Assembly: GCF_016790065.1 (NCBI RefSeq)
Contig: NZ_JAEUPY010000382.1
Location: 1-33,854 of the forward strand
Origin: Steroidobacter sp.
Lineage (GTDB): Bacteria; Pseudomonadota; Gammaproteobacteria; Steroidobacterales; Steroidobacteraceae
Length of the DNA: 33,854 nt
Reading direction: 5' to 3'
Of this stretch, positions 24,696 through 31,718 are shown in pieces (position 1 is the first letter of the stretch; each line of letters opens with the position of its first letter). Below the pieces are notes generated by a model. That model did no database searches. It worked only from the letters and a program-made list of their open reading frames with translations, and was not told the origin of the DNA. The translations under genes and the position numbers were made by a program.

Positions 24696-24959
24696 TTAGA
24701 CGGGATCGACCGAAGCCGAGGCGTCGGCGATTCGGCAATGATTCAGAAACGTACCGAGTTTGAGCAACGCCTCGACCGCGGCGGCCGAGATGGCGCGATG
24801 CTCATCGAGCATCACCCGTTGCGTGGCGTTGTCGCAGCCGAGCAGCGCCCCGATCAGCAAGCTGTGATGCTGATTCAGTTCCTGCATGGCCAGGTTGGCC
24901 GCGCGATGTAACTCGATGAGCCGCTGTTGGCTGCGGCCGCTGAGCAAGGATCGGTTCAC
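24696..24959 (-). CDS. Small helical hypothetical protein
   Basis: 87 codons from GTG 24959 to a TAA at 24696. I do not recognise it. Third positions are almost all G or C, in keeping with the neighbouring real genes, and the product is a run of amphipathic helices (SQQRLIELHRAANLAMQEL, LLIGALLGCDNATQ, ISAAAVEALLKLGTFL). A weak AGAG lies about 6 nt upstream. The same frame stays open a further 90 bp upstream without a better start. A short ATG-initiated reading at 24991 in another frame ends after eleven codons, so an upstream frameshift or truncated longer protein is possible. It converges on the VPLPA gene at a shared hairpin. Function unknown. Confidence 0.45.
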   Translation of the reverse strand: MNRSLLSGRSQQRLIELHRAANLAMQELNQHHSLLIGALLGCDNATQRVMLDEHRAISAAAVEALLKLGTFLNHCRIADASASVDPV

Positions 24960-25026
24960 GTCGAGCTCTTGTTGGATTTGGACGCGGTCATAACGTAACG
25001 AACAATCATTGCGACAACATTTCTTT

Positions 25027-25042
25027 GGTCGACTTATCGACC
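25027..25042. repeat. Short perfect inverted repeat upstream of small ORF
   Basis: GGTCGA-CTTA-TCGACC lies in the gap between the small ORF and the terminator of the Cys-rich secreted protein. It could be an operator for the small gene. Nothing else supports that. Confidence 0.3.
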
Positions 25043-25050
25043 GGTCCGCT

Positions 25051-25085
25051 CAATAAAAAGGCGGCGCCACCTGAGTGACGCCGCC
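25051..25085 (-). terminator. Rho-independent terminator of the Cys-rich secreted protein gene
   Basis: On the minus strand GGCGGCGTCAC, a 4-nt loop and GTGGCGCCGCC form an 11-bp stem with one mismatch, followed directly by TTTTTATTG. It starts 29 bp after the stop codon at 25115. This is the clearest intrinsic terminator in the window. Confidence 0.85.
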
Positions 25086-25114
25086 CATGCTTGCTCAACT
25101 ACGAGCGTGCCGGC

Positions 25115-26719
25115 TTACGGATAAGCCTGGTACGGCAGGTTGCAGTTGTTGGCCTGGCCGCCCAAGGTCTGGCGGGTCTGGCTGTTCACCGGAGTGGCGC
25201 GCACTTCGGTGCCAGTGATGGCGCCATCGTTGAACAGGGTGGTGATGGCCGTGGCATTGGACGAAGAAGCCACGTCCAGGATGCCGGTGTCGGCCGTGCC
25301 GTCATCGGTGGCGGTCAAGGCCACAGAGGTGCGCCACGTACGGTTCAACTCGGAGATCGCCACCGCGTTGCCGACCGAGCTATACAACTTGTCCCACAGC
25401 GACTGCGAACCGCTCGCCGAAGTGCTCGGGAACTTGTCGTTGAAGGTGTTTTCGGTGAAGAAGCTGTAGCGGCCTTCGATCACTGCCTTCAAGGTCGGCT
25501 CGGCGCCGTCCACCTTGATGTAGCGATAACGGTTGCTGCTGGTACCCGGCTTGGCTTCGGTGCTGGCCACGCCCACGGCCAGACGGCCCTGGCTCGAGTG
25601 GTAATCCAGGCACGCGCGCACATCGCCCGAGCCCGAACCGGCGAACACGTAGTCGTTGAAGTACGTGCTGCCCCAGGTGCAGCCCGAGGTGGTGCAAGAA
25701 GCCGTATCCGGAGCCACGAACTGAATGTTGCCGGCCACGTTCTTGTTACAGCCCTGACCCAGGAAGTGCAGCTTGAAGCTGGTCTGCGTGCCCGAGGTGT
25801 CGCCACGACGGCAAACGTAGATATCACCGCTGGTATCGGCCAGGCCGGTCAGCACGGTGCTCAGTTTCACGCCGTTGACGTTGACTTCGTTGGCATTCAA
25901 CGCAGAGCTGCCGTTGAAGATGGCTCGCAGAGTCGCGCTCGGCAGCGACGGCACAGTGGCCACGCTGGCGGTGCTTTCACCAGCCGACGCGCCGACGTAG
26001 CCATAAGCACGCTGGAGAGCGGTGAACAGCGGCACGCTGACGATCGGGTTGAAGGTCACAGCGACCGACGTGCGCTTGCGGGTCAACGCAGTGTCATGGG
26101 CGCTGGTGACGCCACCGGTGCCGACGAAGGTCGCCGGATCGACGTCCGAAATGCCAGCCTGAGGAATGAAGCTGGTGCGAGTCACAGTCGAAGCAGTCGC
26201 GCTGGCGAGCACGTGGCCGCAATCACGAGTGTTGAACGTGCCCGTGGAGCTCGGCAGCGTCGAGCCAGTGCCGGTCACAGTCGCGCAAGCAGTAGCAAAG
26301 TTGCTGCCGCTGTTGACGATGTCGATGAACGACAACGCAGTGTTGGCTGCCGGGTTGATGATGCCGTTGGCCGAACCGCCGGCCGATTCCTTGAGCAGCG
26401 CCAGCTTGGTGGTGCCCGAGGTGACGCCGGTGCCGCTGAATGCAGCCGTGCAGGTCAGCGCGCGCTGCGAGACCGAGCCCGAGCCGGACTTGAAGTAATA
26501 GATGTCCAGCGTGTTCGGCGCGCAGACGCGGAAGCTGGTGTCGTCGATCTTGAACAGGTTTTCCAGGGCGTTGTCGGTGGCGGTGGCGCCGCTGACGTAC
26601 AGCGTCACCAGCGTGCCGTTGCCGGCCGCCGTTTGGATTTCGGCAGGCGTCGACGCGTAAGCGCTGACAGCGGCCAGCGCCATGGCGCTAGCAACCGCAA
26701 CCTTGATGGAAGTATTCAT
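25115..26719 (-). CDS. Cys-rich secreted protein resembling PstS-type substrate-binding proteins
   Basis: 534 residues. The signal peptide MNTSIKVAVASAMALAAVSAYA begins at ATG 26719, with GGAG 9 nt upstream. The early motif VTLYVSGATATDNALENLF and later SDVDPATF, VAVTFNPIVSVPLFTALQ and PSLPSATLRAIFNG follow the order of PstS-like periplasmic binding proteins (ligand loop, S-D-V-E-P-type turn, hinge, I-F-x-G). It is much longer than PstS, with about ten cysteines spread along the mature chain, which suggests several disulfides and extracellular stability. It has no VPLPA signal and no transporter genes beside it, so it is probably an orphan secreted protein rather than an ABC component. Phosphate binding is unproven. 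It lies downstream of a VPLPA gene with a hairpin between, and has its own terminator. Confidence 0.72.
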   Translation of the reverse strand: MNTSIKVAVASAMALAAVSAYASTPAEIQTAAGNGTLVTLYVSGATATDNALENLFKIDDTSFRVCAPNTLDIYYFKSGSGSVSQRALTCTAAFSGTGVTSGTTKLALLKESAGGSANGIINPAANTALSFIDIVNSGSNFATACATVTGTGSTLPSSTGTFNTRDCGHVLASATASTVTRTSFIPQAGISDVDPATFVGTGGVTSAHDTALTRKRTSVAVTFNPIVSVPLFTALQRAYGYVGASAGESTASVATVPSLPSATLRAIFNGSSALNANEVNVNGVKLSTVLTGLADTSGDIYVCRRGDTSGTQTSFKLHFLGQGCNKNVAGNIQFVAPDTASCTTSGCTWGSTYFNDYVFAGSGSGDVRACLDYHSSQGRLAVGVASTEAKPGTSSNRYRYIKVDGAEPTLKAVIEGRYSFFTENTFNDKFPSTSASGSQSLWDKLYSSVGNAVAISELNRTWRTSVALTATDDGTADTGILDVASSSNATAITTLFNDGAITGTEVRATPVNSQTRQTLGGQANNCNLPYQAYP

Positions 26720-26771
26720 CACAGAGTTCTCCGGTGGAGTCGATGTAATCGGAACAGAAGCGAGAGATCGA

Positions 26772-26801
26772 GGGGAGCGACCGCGACTGCAGTCGCTCCC
26801 C
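26772..26801 (-). terminator. Hairpin between VPLPA gene and Cys-rich protein gene
   Basis: GGGGAGCGAC (26772-26781) and GTCGCTCCCC (26792-26801) pair perfectly over 10 bp around a 10-nt loop. It lies 16 bp beyond the VPLPA stop at 26817 and about 50 bp before the next start. The minus-strand exit is pyrimidine-rich (TCGATCTCTCGCTTCTG) but not a T-run, so it may be a partial terminator or attenuator. Confidence 0.55.
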
Positions 26802-26816
26802 GGGGCGATGGAGCTA

Positions 26817-27632
26817 TTAAGCAGCGACCACGCGGCGACGGCCGACCGCACCCAAGCCACCCAGAGCCGACAGCAACAGCCAAGCAGCGGCCGGCAGCGG
26901 CACGGCGCTCACGGCGTAGGTCAGCGCGCCAGTGGCGGCATTGAACGACCACACGCCGGCGTACTGAGTCGCGAGAGCTTCGTTAGCGCCCGCACCACGA
27001 CCGCCGTTCTGCGCGTAGTAGTACATCGCCAGCGTCGCGTTCGCGTCGTTGGCAGCAGCCGTCCAATCGAAGCCGGCGATGCCGAAGTTGCCGAGCTGGT
27101 TCTTCGCATCTTCCAGCGTGAAGGCCACGGTGTTGATGTCGAGCGGAGCAGCGTCGGTGTTGGCGCCGTTGTAAGCACCGTCCACCAGGTTGGCGGCCGG
27201 GATCAGGCCGTTGTTGGTGATGTTGGTGATGGAGTTGGAGGCATCGACGGTGACCAGCAGGCTGGTCGAACCGGCGGTGTTCTGCGCGCCGTTGTTACCA
27301 GCGACCACGCCCCACTGCATCTGGGACAAGTCGACGCCGGCGTAGTTGGACGGAGCGATGGTCCAGGTGAGGGTCAGGCCGTCCTGATCGGTTTCAGACG
27401 CGGTGAAGTCGCTAAGATCCAAACCGAGGTAGTAGCTGACGGAATACGTGGTGTCGCCCGTGTTGAACAGGTGGAACACCAAGCCGCCGTCGTCGTCCGT
27501 GTTGGTCGTGAAGCCGCTCGGTGCCGTGGCGGAGTTCTGATAGCCCGCCGGCACAGACACGTCGGCAAACGCCGCGGTCGATGCCGCAACGAGCGCGCCC
27601 GCCGTGAGAATCTGCTTCAAGGAAAGTGTCAT
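26817..27632 (-). CDS. VPLPA-CTERM protein of unknown ectodomain
   Basis: 271 residues from ATG 27632 (GGGGA 7 nt upstream). The signal peptide MTLSLKQILTAGALVAAS is cleaved after AFA. The ectodomain is low in Lys/Cys and rich in Asn, Thr, Gly and Ala, with beta-strand-like runs (GLVFHLFNTGDTTYSVSYYLGLDL broken by turns, LTLTWTIAPSNYAGVDLSQMQWGVVAG). I do not recognise a named domain. Such Asn/Ala-rich ectodomains are common in PEP-CTERM proteins. The end is the standard VPLPAAAWLLLSAL, helix, GRRRVVAA. The longer frame to 27782 has no signal peptide. It is preceded by a 282-bp gap that should hold its promoter and followed by a hairpin. Confidence 0.85.
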   Translation of the reverse strand: MTLSLKQILTAGALVAASTAAFADVSVPAGYQNSATAPSGFTTNTDDDGGLVFHLFNTGDTTYSVSYYLGLDLSDFTASETDQDGLTLTWTIAPSNYAGVDLSQMQWGVVAGNNGAQNTAGSTSLLVTVDASNSITNITNNGLIPAANLVDGAYNGANTDAAPLDINTVAFTLEDAKNQLGNFGIAGFDWTAAANDANATLAMYYYAQNGGRGAGANEALATQYAGVWSFNAATGALTYAVSAVPLPAAAWLLLSALGGLGAVGRRRVVAA

Positions 27633-27914
27633 GAGTAAGTCCCCTAACAATTGATAAATGGATCTTGCGACCCGCCTGAAAAAACCGCGTGCAAAATGTA
27701 AAGCGGACCTATGTCTCAGCCTTGAACGGCGCTTTAACGTTTTGCGACTCGACGCTGTCGTTACCACCGATGTGTGTGACATCCGTGCTTGACAGCAGCT
27801 CGCGCAACGCCCTGCAATCTAGGAATTGTTTGTTACTGGGCAGTGAATAATTTTTCTAATGCGCAAGCTGCGTCTTACGAACGCGCCTCGCTGCCCAACA
27901 AACGTATGACACGC
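27633..27914. promoter_or_regulatory. Intergenic region upstream of the 26817 VPLPA gene
   Basis: 282 bp with no supported gene; the plus-strand frame crossing it is antisense to the DsbC-like gene. It follows that gene's stop and should contain a terminator for the DsbC operon and the VPLPA promoter. I see only weak CGCA-GCT-TGCG pairing and no convincing -35/-10 pair. AT content is higher than in neighbouring coding sequence. Confidence 0.4.
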
Positions 27915-28640
27915 CTACTTGGCGTTGCTGGCAGCGAGCTTCTGCTCGAGTTTTTCGCGGCTGATCGCGCCGGGGATGCGCGAGCCATCAGGAAAGAACA
28001 GCGTCGGTGTCGAGTTGATTTTGAGCTTATCGCCCAGCGCCACCAGCGACTCGATGGGTGACTGCTTGCAAGCGGATTCCGACGGCGCCTTGCGATTCAA
28101 CATCCAAGCACTCCAGGCAGCGGCTGGATCCTTGGCGCACCAGATATCGCGCGCCGCTTTGGTCGCGCCCGAATGCAGGCTTTCGATGGGATACAAGAAG
28201 ATATAAACAGTGACGTCCTCGAGCGCTTGCAGAGTGTGCTCCAGCTCCTGGCAGTACGGACAGAAGGGATCTTCGAACACCGCCACTTTGCGACGCCCCT
28301 GCCCTTTGACCAGCTTGATGGCATGCTGGAACGGCAGCGACGCGAAATCGACCTTATTGAGTTCGTGCCAGCGCTTCTCGGTCAAGTTCTCGCGCGTCCG
28401 AACGTCGACGATCTGGCCGAGAATCAAATGATCCGCTTCAGCATCGGCGTAGACGATCTCGCTCGGCGTCACTACCTCGTACAGACCAGGTAATGCCGAA
28501 GGTCCGATGCGCTCGACTTTGATGTCCGGGAAACGCGTCGCCAGTTTCTTCTGCAAATTGTCCGTGACAGCGTCGGCCGGCGACGTTGCCGCATACAGTG
28601 CGCACAGCGTCGCCAGCGCCAGGGAAAGAGATTTTTTCAC
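27915..28640 (-). CDS. dsbC: DsbC-type periplasmic thiol:disulfide isomerase
   Basis: 241 residues with a signal peptide (cleavage near ADA, about residue 24). The N-terminal DsbC dimerisation domain follows (FPDIKVERIGPSALPGLYEVV). Then comes a thioredoxin domain with active site FCPYCQELE near 126-134 and cis-Pro STPTLFFPDGSRIPG near the end. A second Cys pair (IWCAKDP, SACKQ) matches the structural disulfide of DsbC. Reaction: reshuffling wrong disulfides in exported proteins. The start is GTG 28640, 6 bp after the TPR gene stop, so it is the last gene of the envelope operon. Likely clients include the ten-Cys secreted protein encoded nearby; that link is inference. Confidence 0.92.
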   Translation of the reverse strand: MKKSLSLALATLCALYAATSPADAVTDNLQKKLATRFPDIKVERIGPSALPGLYEVVTPSEIVYADAEADHLILGQIVDVRTRENLTEKRWHELNKVDFASLPFQHAIKLVKGQGRRKVAVFEDPFCPYCQELEHTLQALEDVTVYIFLYPIESLHSGATKAARDIWCAKDPAAAWSAWMLNRKAPSESACKQSPIESLVALGDKLKINSTPTLFFPDGSRIPGAISREKLEQKLAASNAK

Positions 28641-28646
28641 GACGGG

Positions 28647-31046
28647 TCAACCGGCCTGTTTCAACTGATCGAGAGCAGTGCGCGCTTCGTCGATACCGAA
28701 GAACGCTTTACCGTGGTCCAGCGCCGCCTGGAGATTTTCGCGCGCACTGGTCTTGTCGCCAGCACGCAGCTGAGCCATGCCCAAGTGATAGCGAACCGTG
28801 GTCGATTCTTTGCCGCTCGCAGCGGCTTGGCGCAGTAGGTTCACCGCACCTTCGAAGTCACCGTTCTTGTACTTGGCCCAGCCGCGCGTTTCGAGCATGG
28901 CTGGCTCATTGGACACGCTCAACGTTTCGGACAACTGGGTCGCGCGCTGCAAGCTCGCGGCATCGTCCCGATAGTTCAGCAACAGCATCGCGAGATTCCG
29001 GGCAGCGGCAAGCGACTTGGGTTCGCGCGTCACCCACTCCTCGTAAACGGCGACCGACTGATCCACCTTACCCAAGCGCTCGTACAGAGCCGCCAGATCG
29101 ATGGTCAGCGCGCCGGCACGCGTGTGCTCTATGCCGCGCTTGAAGGCTGCGATAGCAGCATCGTTCTGCTGTTGTGACATTTGCGCCAAGGCCAGTCCGC
29201 GATACGGCGTCCACCAGCCTGGCGCCAGTTCGATGGTCTTTTCGAACGCCTGAACCGCCGCGCCCGCCTGACGCTTGGCCACCAGCAACTCGCCCCGCAA
29301 GTTGTAAGCGAAGGCGTTGTTCGGCGTACGCTCGATCACCTTCGTCAAACGGGCCAGCGCCCGGTCGACCTCTTTCGCCGCCAGATCGAGGCGCACCAGC
29401 GCCGTCAACGGCTCGCCCACTTGGGGCTGCAACTCCAGCGCGGCTTCATAGTTCTTGCGCGCGAGGTCAGGATTTTTTTCCGCTTCAGCCACCAGACCCG
29501 CGTAGTACCAACCCATAGCCGCCTTGGGTCGCAGCTGTTGCGCGCGTTCGGCAGTTTGCTGAGCGGCGACCAGATCTTTGCTGGCGAACTGAGCCTTGAA
29601 CTGGGTATCCAGCAGTTCCGGATCGTCGCTCAAGCCTTGCACACCAGCCACCGGGTCGAGCACCAGTCGCGCCTGATCCGCTTTGCCCTGCTGCAACAGC
29701 AGCTGGGCCAGCGCCTTGCGCGTGGGCATCTCGCCCGGATTGTTCTGTAAGGCGCTGCGCAAAGTCTCTTCAGCCAGCGCCACTTCGTTGTTCTGGAGAT
29801 GGGCTTGAGCCAAAGCACGAAGCACCGGCGTCGACGTTGGCTGATCGCGTAACACAGCGCGCAGATCGGTGATGGCGGTGCTAGTGTCACCTCGCGCAAG
29901 AGCGATGTTGGCGCGAAGAATCAATGCGTCATTGTCACGCGGATTTTCTTCCAACACCTCAGCGAGCAATGCCTGTGCGCGCGTGGCGTCGTTGCGCTTC
30001 AAGTACAGCGAGGCCAGTCGGCTGCGCGCACTCAAGCCAGCCGGCTCCTTACGCGCCTCCTTGGCTACCTGCTGATACAGCTGTTCGGCCTGCTCTGGTT
30101 TGTGTTGACGCTCCAGGTAGCCGCCAATGGCCAGCTTGAGGTCGGCGTTGTCATCATCCTTGGTCAGCATGGCCTGCACTTCGGCGAGACCCGCCTCCTC
30201 GCCCCGCTGCGACCAAAGCAGATCGATCAGCGCGAGCCGAGTGTCCGTATTGTCGGGCAGCGCTGCCATGGCTTCCCGCCAGGTGGCTTCGGCCTTCTGC
30301 AAATCCTTGCGAGAAAGATAGAAGGACGCCAACCGCGCATGATGAGCAAGCTTGCCTGGCTCCAATGTCACAACCTGCTTGAGCTGCTGCTCCACGGCTG
30401 AGAAGTTCTCGCGGTTGGCTTCGAGATCCGCCAACACGACGCGCAGATCGACATTCTTCGGCGACTGCTGCAGGCCTTGATTGACGACTTCAATGGCTTT
30501 GTCCAGCCGTGCGCTTTGCTTGTACAAGGACGCCAACAATGAAATGGTGAACTCGTCGTTCGGCGCGATCTTCATTGCCGCTTCTGCATCTTCCAGCGCG
30601 GCGACCACATGACCCTTCTGAGCCTGCACGGCACCGCGTACCGTCAACAGGGCAGCATTCTGCGGCTCGTCTCCCAGCCCCGTTTCCACCAACTCAAGGC
30701 TCTTATCCGCCAGGCCGGCGAACAAATAGAGTCGTGCCAATGCGGCCCGAGCCGCGTTGAACTGCGGATTCGCATCGAGCACCGCTTGATAGCTGCCCGC
30801 GGCTTCGCGAACGTCGCCTTTCTTCTCTGCCACGCGGCCCGCCAGGAAGCGAGCTTCGACGTAGTTGGGATCGATCTGCAAAGCGTTGCGTGCTTCGATA
30901 CGAGCCTTGTCATAGTTCTGCTCGGCGAAGTATTTCTCGCCGCGCTCGAAGTAACTCACCTTGCGCGCTTCGCCATTACTGCAAGCGGCCGAGACCATCG
31001 TGATCGCCGCGATGGCCAGCCAACGAACGGGCCGTGAAATAGTCAT
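28647..31046 (-). CDS. prsT: PrsT-type TPR lipoprotein (second paralogue)
   Basis: 799 residues. The lipoprotein signal has lipobox S-A-A-C (Cys22), so it is a lipid-anchored envelope protein. The body is TPR from about residue 30 to the end: AEQNYDKARIEARNALQIDP, then AGRVAEKKGDVREAAGSYQAVL, and so on, 20 or more units. Repeat order and wording closely match the first 427 codons of the gene at the left edge; identity is high enough to call them paralogues but not a recent copy. Family knowledge ties such proteins to exosortase/EPS systems. Here it sits with porin, coiled-coil and TonB genes instead. ATG 31046 has GGAG 5 nt upstream, and the coiled-coil gene ends 9 bp before. Confidence 0.88.
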   Translation of the reverse strand: MTISRPVRWLAIAAITMVSAACSNGEARKVSYFERGEKYFAEQNYDKARIEARNALQIDPNYVEARFLAGRVAEKKGDVREAAGSYQAVLDANPQFNAARAALARLYLFAGLADKSLELVETGLGDEPQNAALLTVRGAVQAQKGHVVAALEDAEAAMKIAPNDEFTISLLASLYKQSARLDKAIEVVNQGLQQSPKNVDLRVVLADLEANRENFSAVEQQLKQVVTLEPGKLAHHARLASFYLSRKDLQKAEATWREAMAALPDNTDTRLALIDLLWSQRGEEAGLAEVQAMLTKDDDNADLKLAIGGYLERQHKPEQAEQLYQQVAKEARKEPAGLSARSRLASLYLKRNDATRAQALLAEVLEENPRDNDALILRANIALARGDTSTAITDLRAVLRDQPTSTPVLRALAQAHLQNNEVALAEETLRSALQNNPGEMPTRKALAQLLLQQGKADQARLVLDPVAGVQGLSDDPELLDTQFKAQFASKDLVAAQQTAERAQQLRPKAAMGWYYAGLVAEAEKNPDLARKNYEAALELQPQVGEPLTALVRLDLAAKEVDRALARLTKVIERTPNNAFAYNLRGELLVAKRQAGAAVQAFEKTIELAPGWWTPYRGLALAQMSQQQNDAAIAAFKRGIEHTRAGALTIDLAALYERLGKVDQSVAVYEEWVTREPKSLAAARNLAMLLLNYRDDAASLQRATQLSETLSVSNEPAMLETRGWAKYKNGDFEGAVNLLRQAAASGKESTTVRYHLGMAQLRAGDKTSARENLQAALDHGKAFFGIDEARTALDQLKQAG

Positions 31047-31055
31047 GGAAGCTCC

Positions 31056-31694
31056 TCAATTGGCCGGCGCAGACGACTTACGGTCCGCAACGCGCAGCTC
31101 CTCGACTCGATAACGATAGTCGTCGATCAGGTTTTCCAGTCGGGTGCGGCTGAGCTTGGTGAACGGCTCTTTGTCAGTGAGCGAGTCCCACACGCCGCGA
31201 CCTTCGAGATGGCGCAGCACTTCATCGCTCACCACATACATGCCGGCGTTCCGATCCACACACGTCTTCAGATCTCGGTCCTTGGTCGATGCCTGTGCGC
31301 GCAACTGGTCGCGGTCGGTCTCAACGTCCTTCAGGATTTGTGCGGTCTCGCGAAACTTGACCACCAGCTCTTGCATCTGCGTGCGCGAGCGAGCCAGCGC
31401 GTCATTGCTCTCCAGAAGAGCCGCGGAGTCCTTGGCCGACGTGTTGGTCTTCTTCGCACGCTGTTCGGCAGCCGAGAGCGCTGAAGAAGACTTGCTCAGC
31501 TGTGCCTTCAGCTCTTCCACTTCCGACTTGAGCTTGGCGTTCTCAGCTTGCGCCTGAGCCTTCTCCGCCGTGAGTTGTTGCAGCTGTTGCATGACGCGGG
31601 CGGTGTCATTGCCGCTACGCTGAACCTGGCCCACAGCGCCGAACGCCAGCAGCAAGCTGGTGGTGCCGAATATCGTTCGCAGCAGGATTTTCAT
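31056..31694 (-). CDS. Periplasmic coiled-coil protein
   Basis: 212 residues from ATG 31694 (GGGAG 7 nt upstream; the longer GTG reading at 31718 is unlikely). A signal peptide ends near VGQ. Residues about 30-145 are heptad-rich coiled coil (VMQQLQQLTAEKAQAQAEN, ELKAQLSKSSSALSAAEQR). The C-terminal 65 residues form a compact basic region (CVDRNAGMYVVSDEVLRHL, LSRTRLENLIDDYRYRVEEL) with one Cys. I recognise no named family. Its place between porin and TPR lipoprotein genes suggests a periplasmic bridge of an envelope complex (inference). Confidence 0.78.
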   Translation of the reverse strand: MKILLRTIFGTTSLLLAFGAVGQVQRSGNDTARVMQQLQQLTAEKAQAQAENAKLKSEVEELKAQLSKSSSALSAAEQRAKKTNTSAKDSAALLESNDALARSRTQMQELVVKFRETAQILKDVETDRDQLRAQASTKDRDLKTCVDRNAGMYVVSDEVLRHLEGRGVWDSLTDKEPFTKLSRTRLENLIDDYRYRVEELRVADRKSSAPAN

Positions 31695-31718
31695 GAGTCG
31701 ACTCCCAGAACGAACCAA

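Noticed and set aside
25091-26944. 617-codon plus-strand open frame, longer than the minus-strand gene it overlaps
   Set aside because: The reading is Arg/Ala/Gly/Val-rich, with no domain or signal, while the minus strand gives a signal peptide, a ribosome site and an intrinsic terminator. It is an antisense artefact of high GC content.
27850-27890. Terminator of the DsbC operon
   Set aside because: Only a 4-bp stem is visible, and the minus-strand exit is A-rich.
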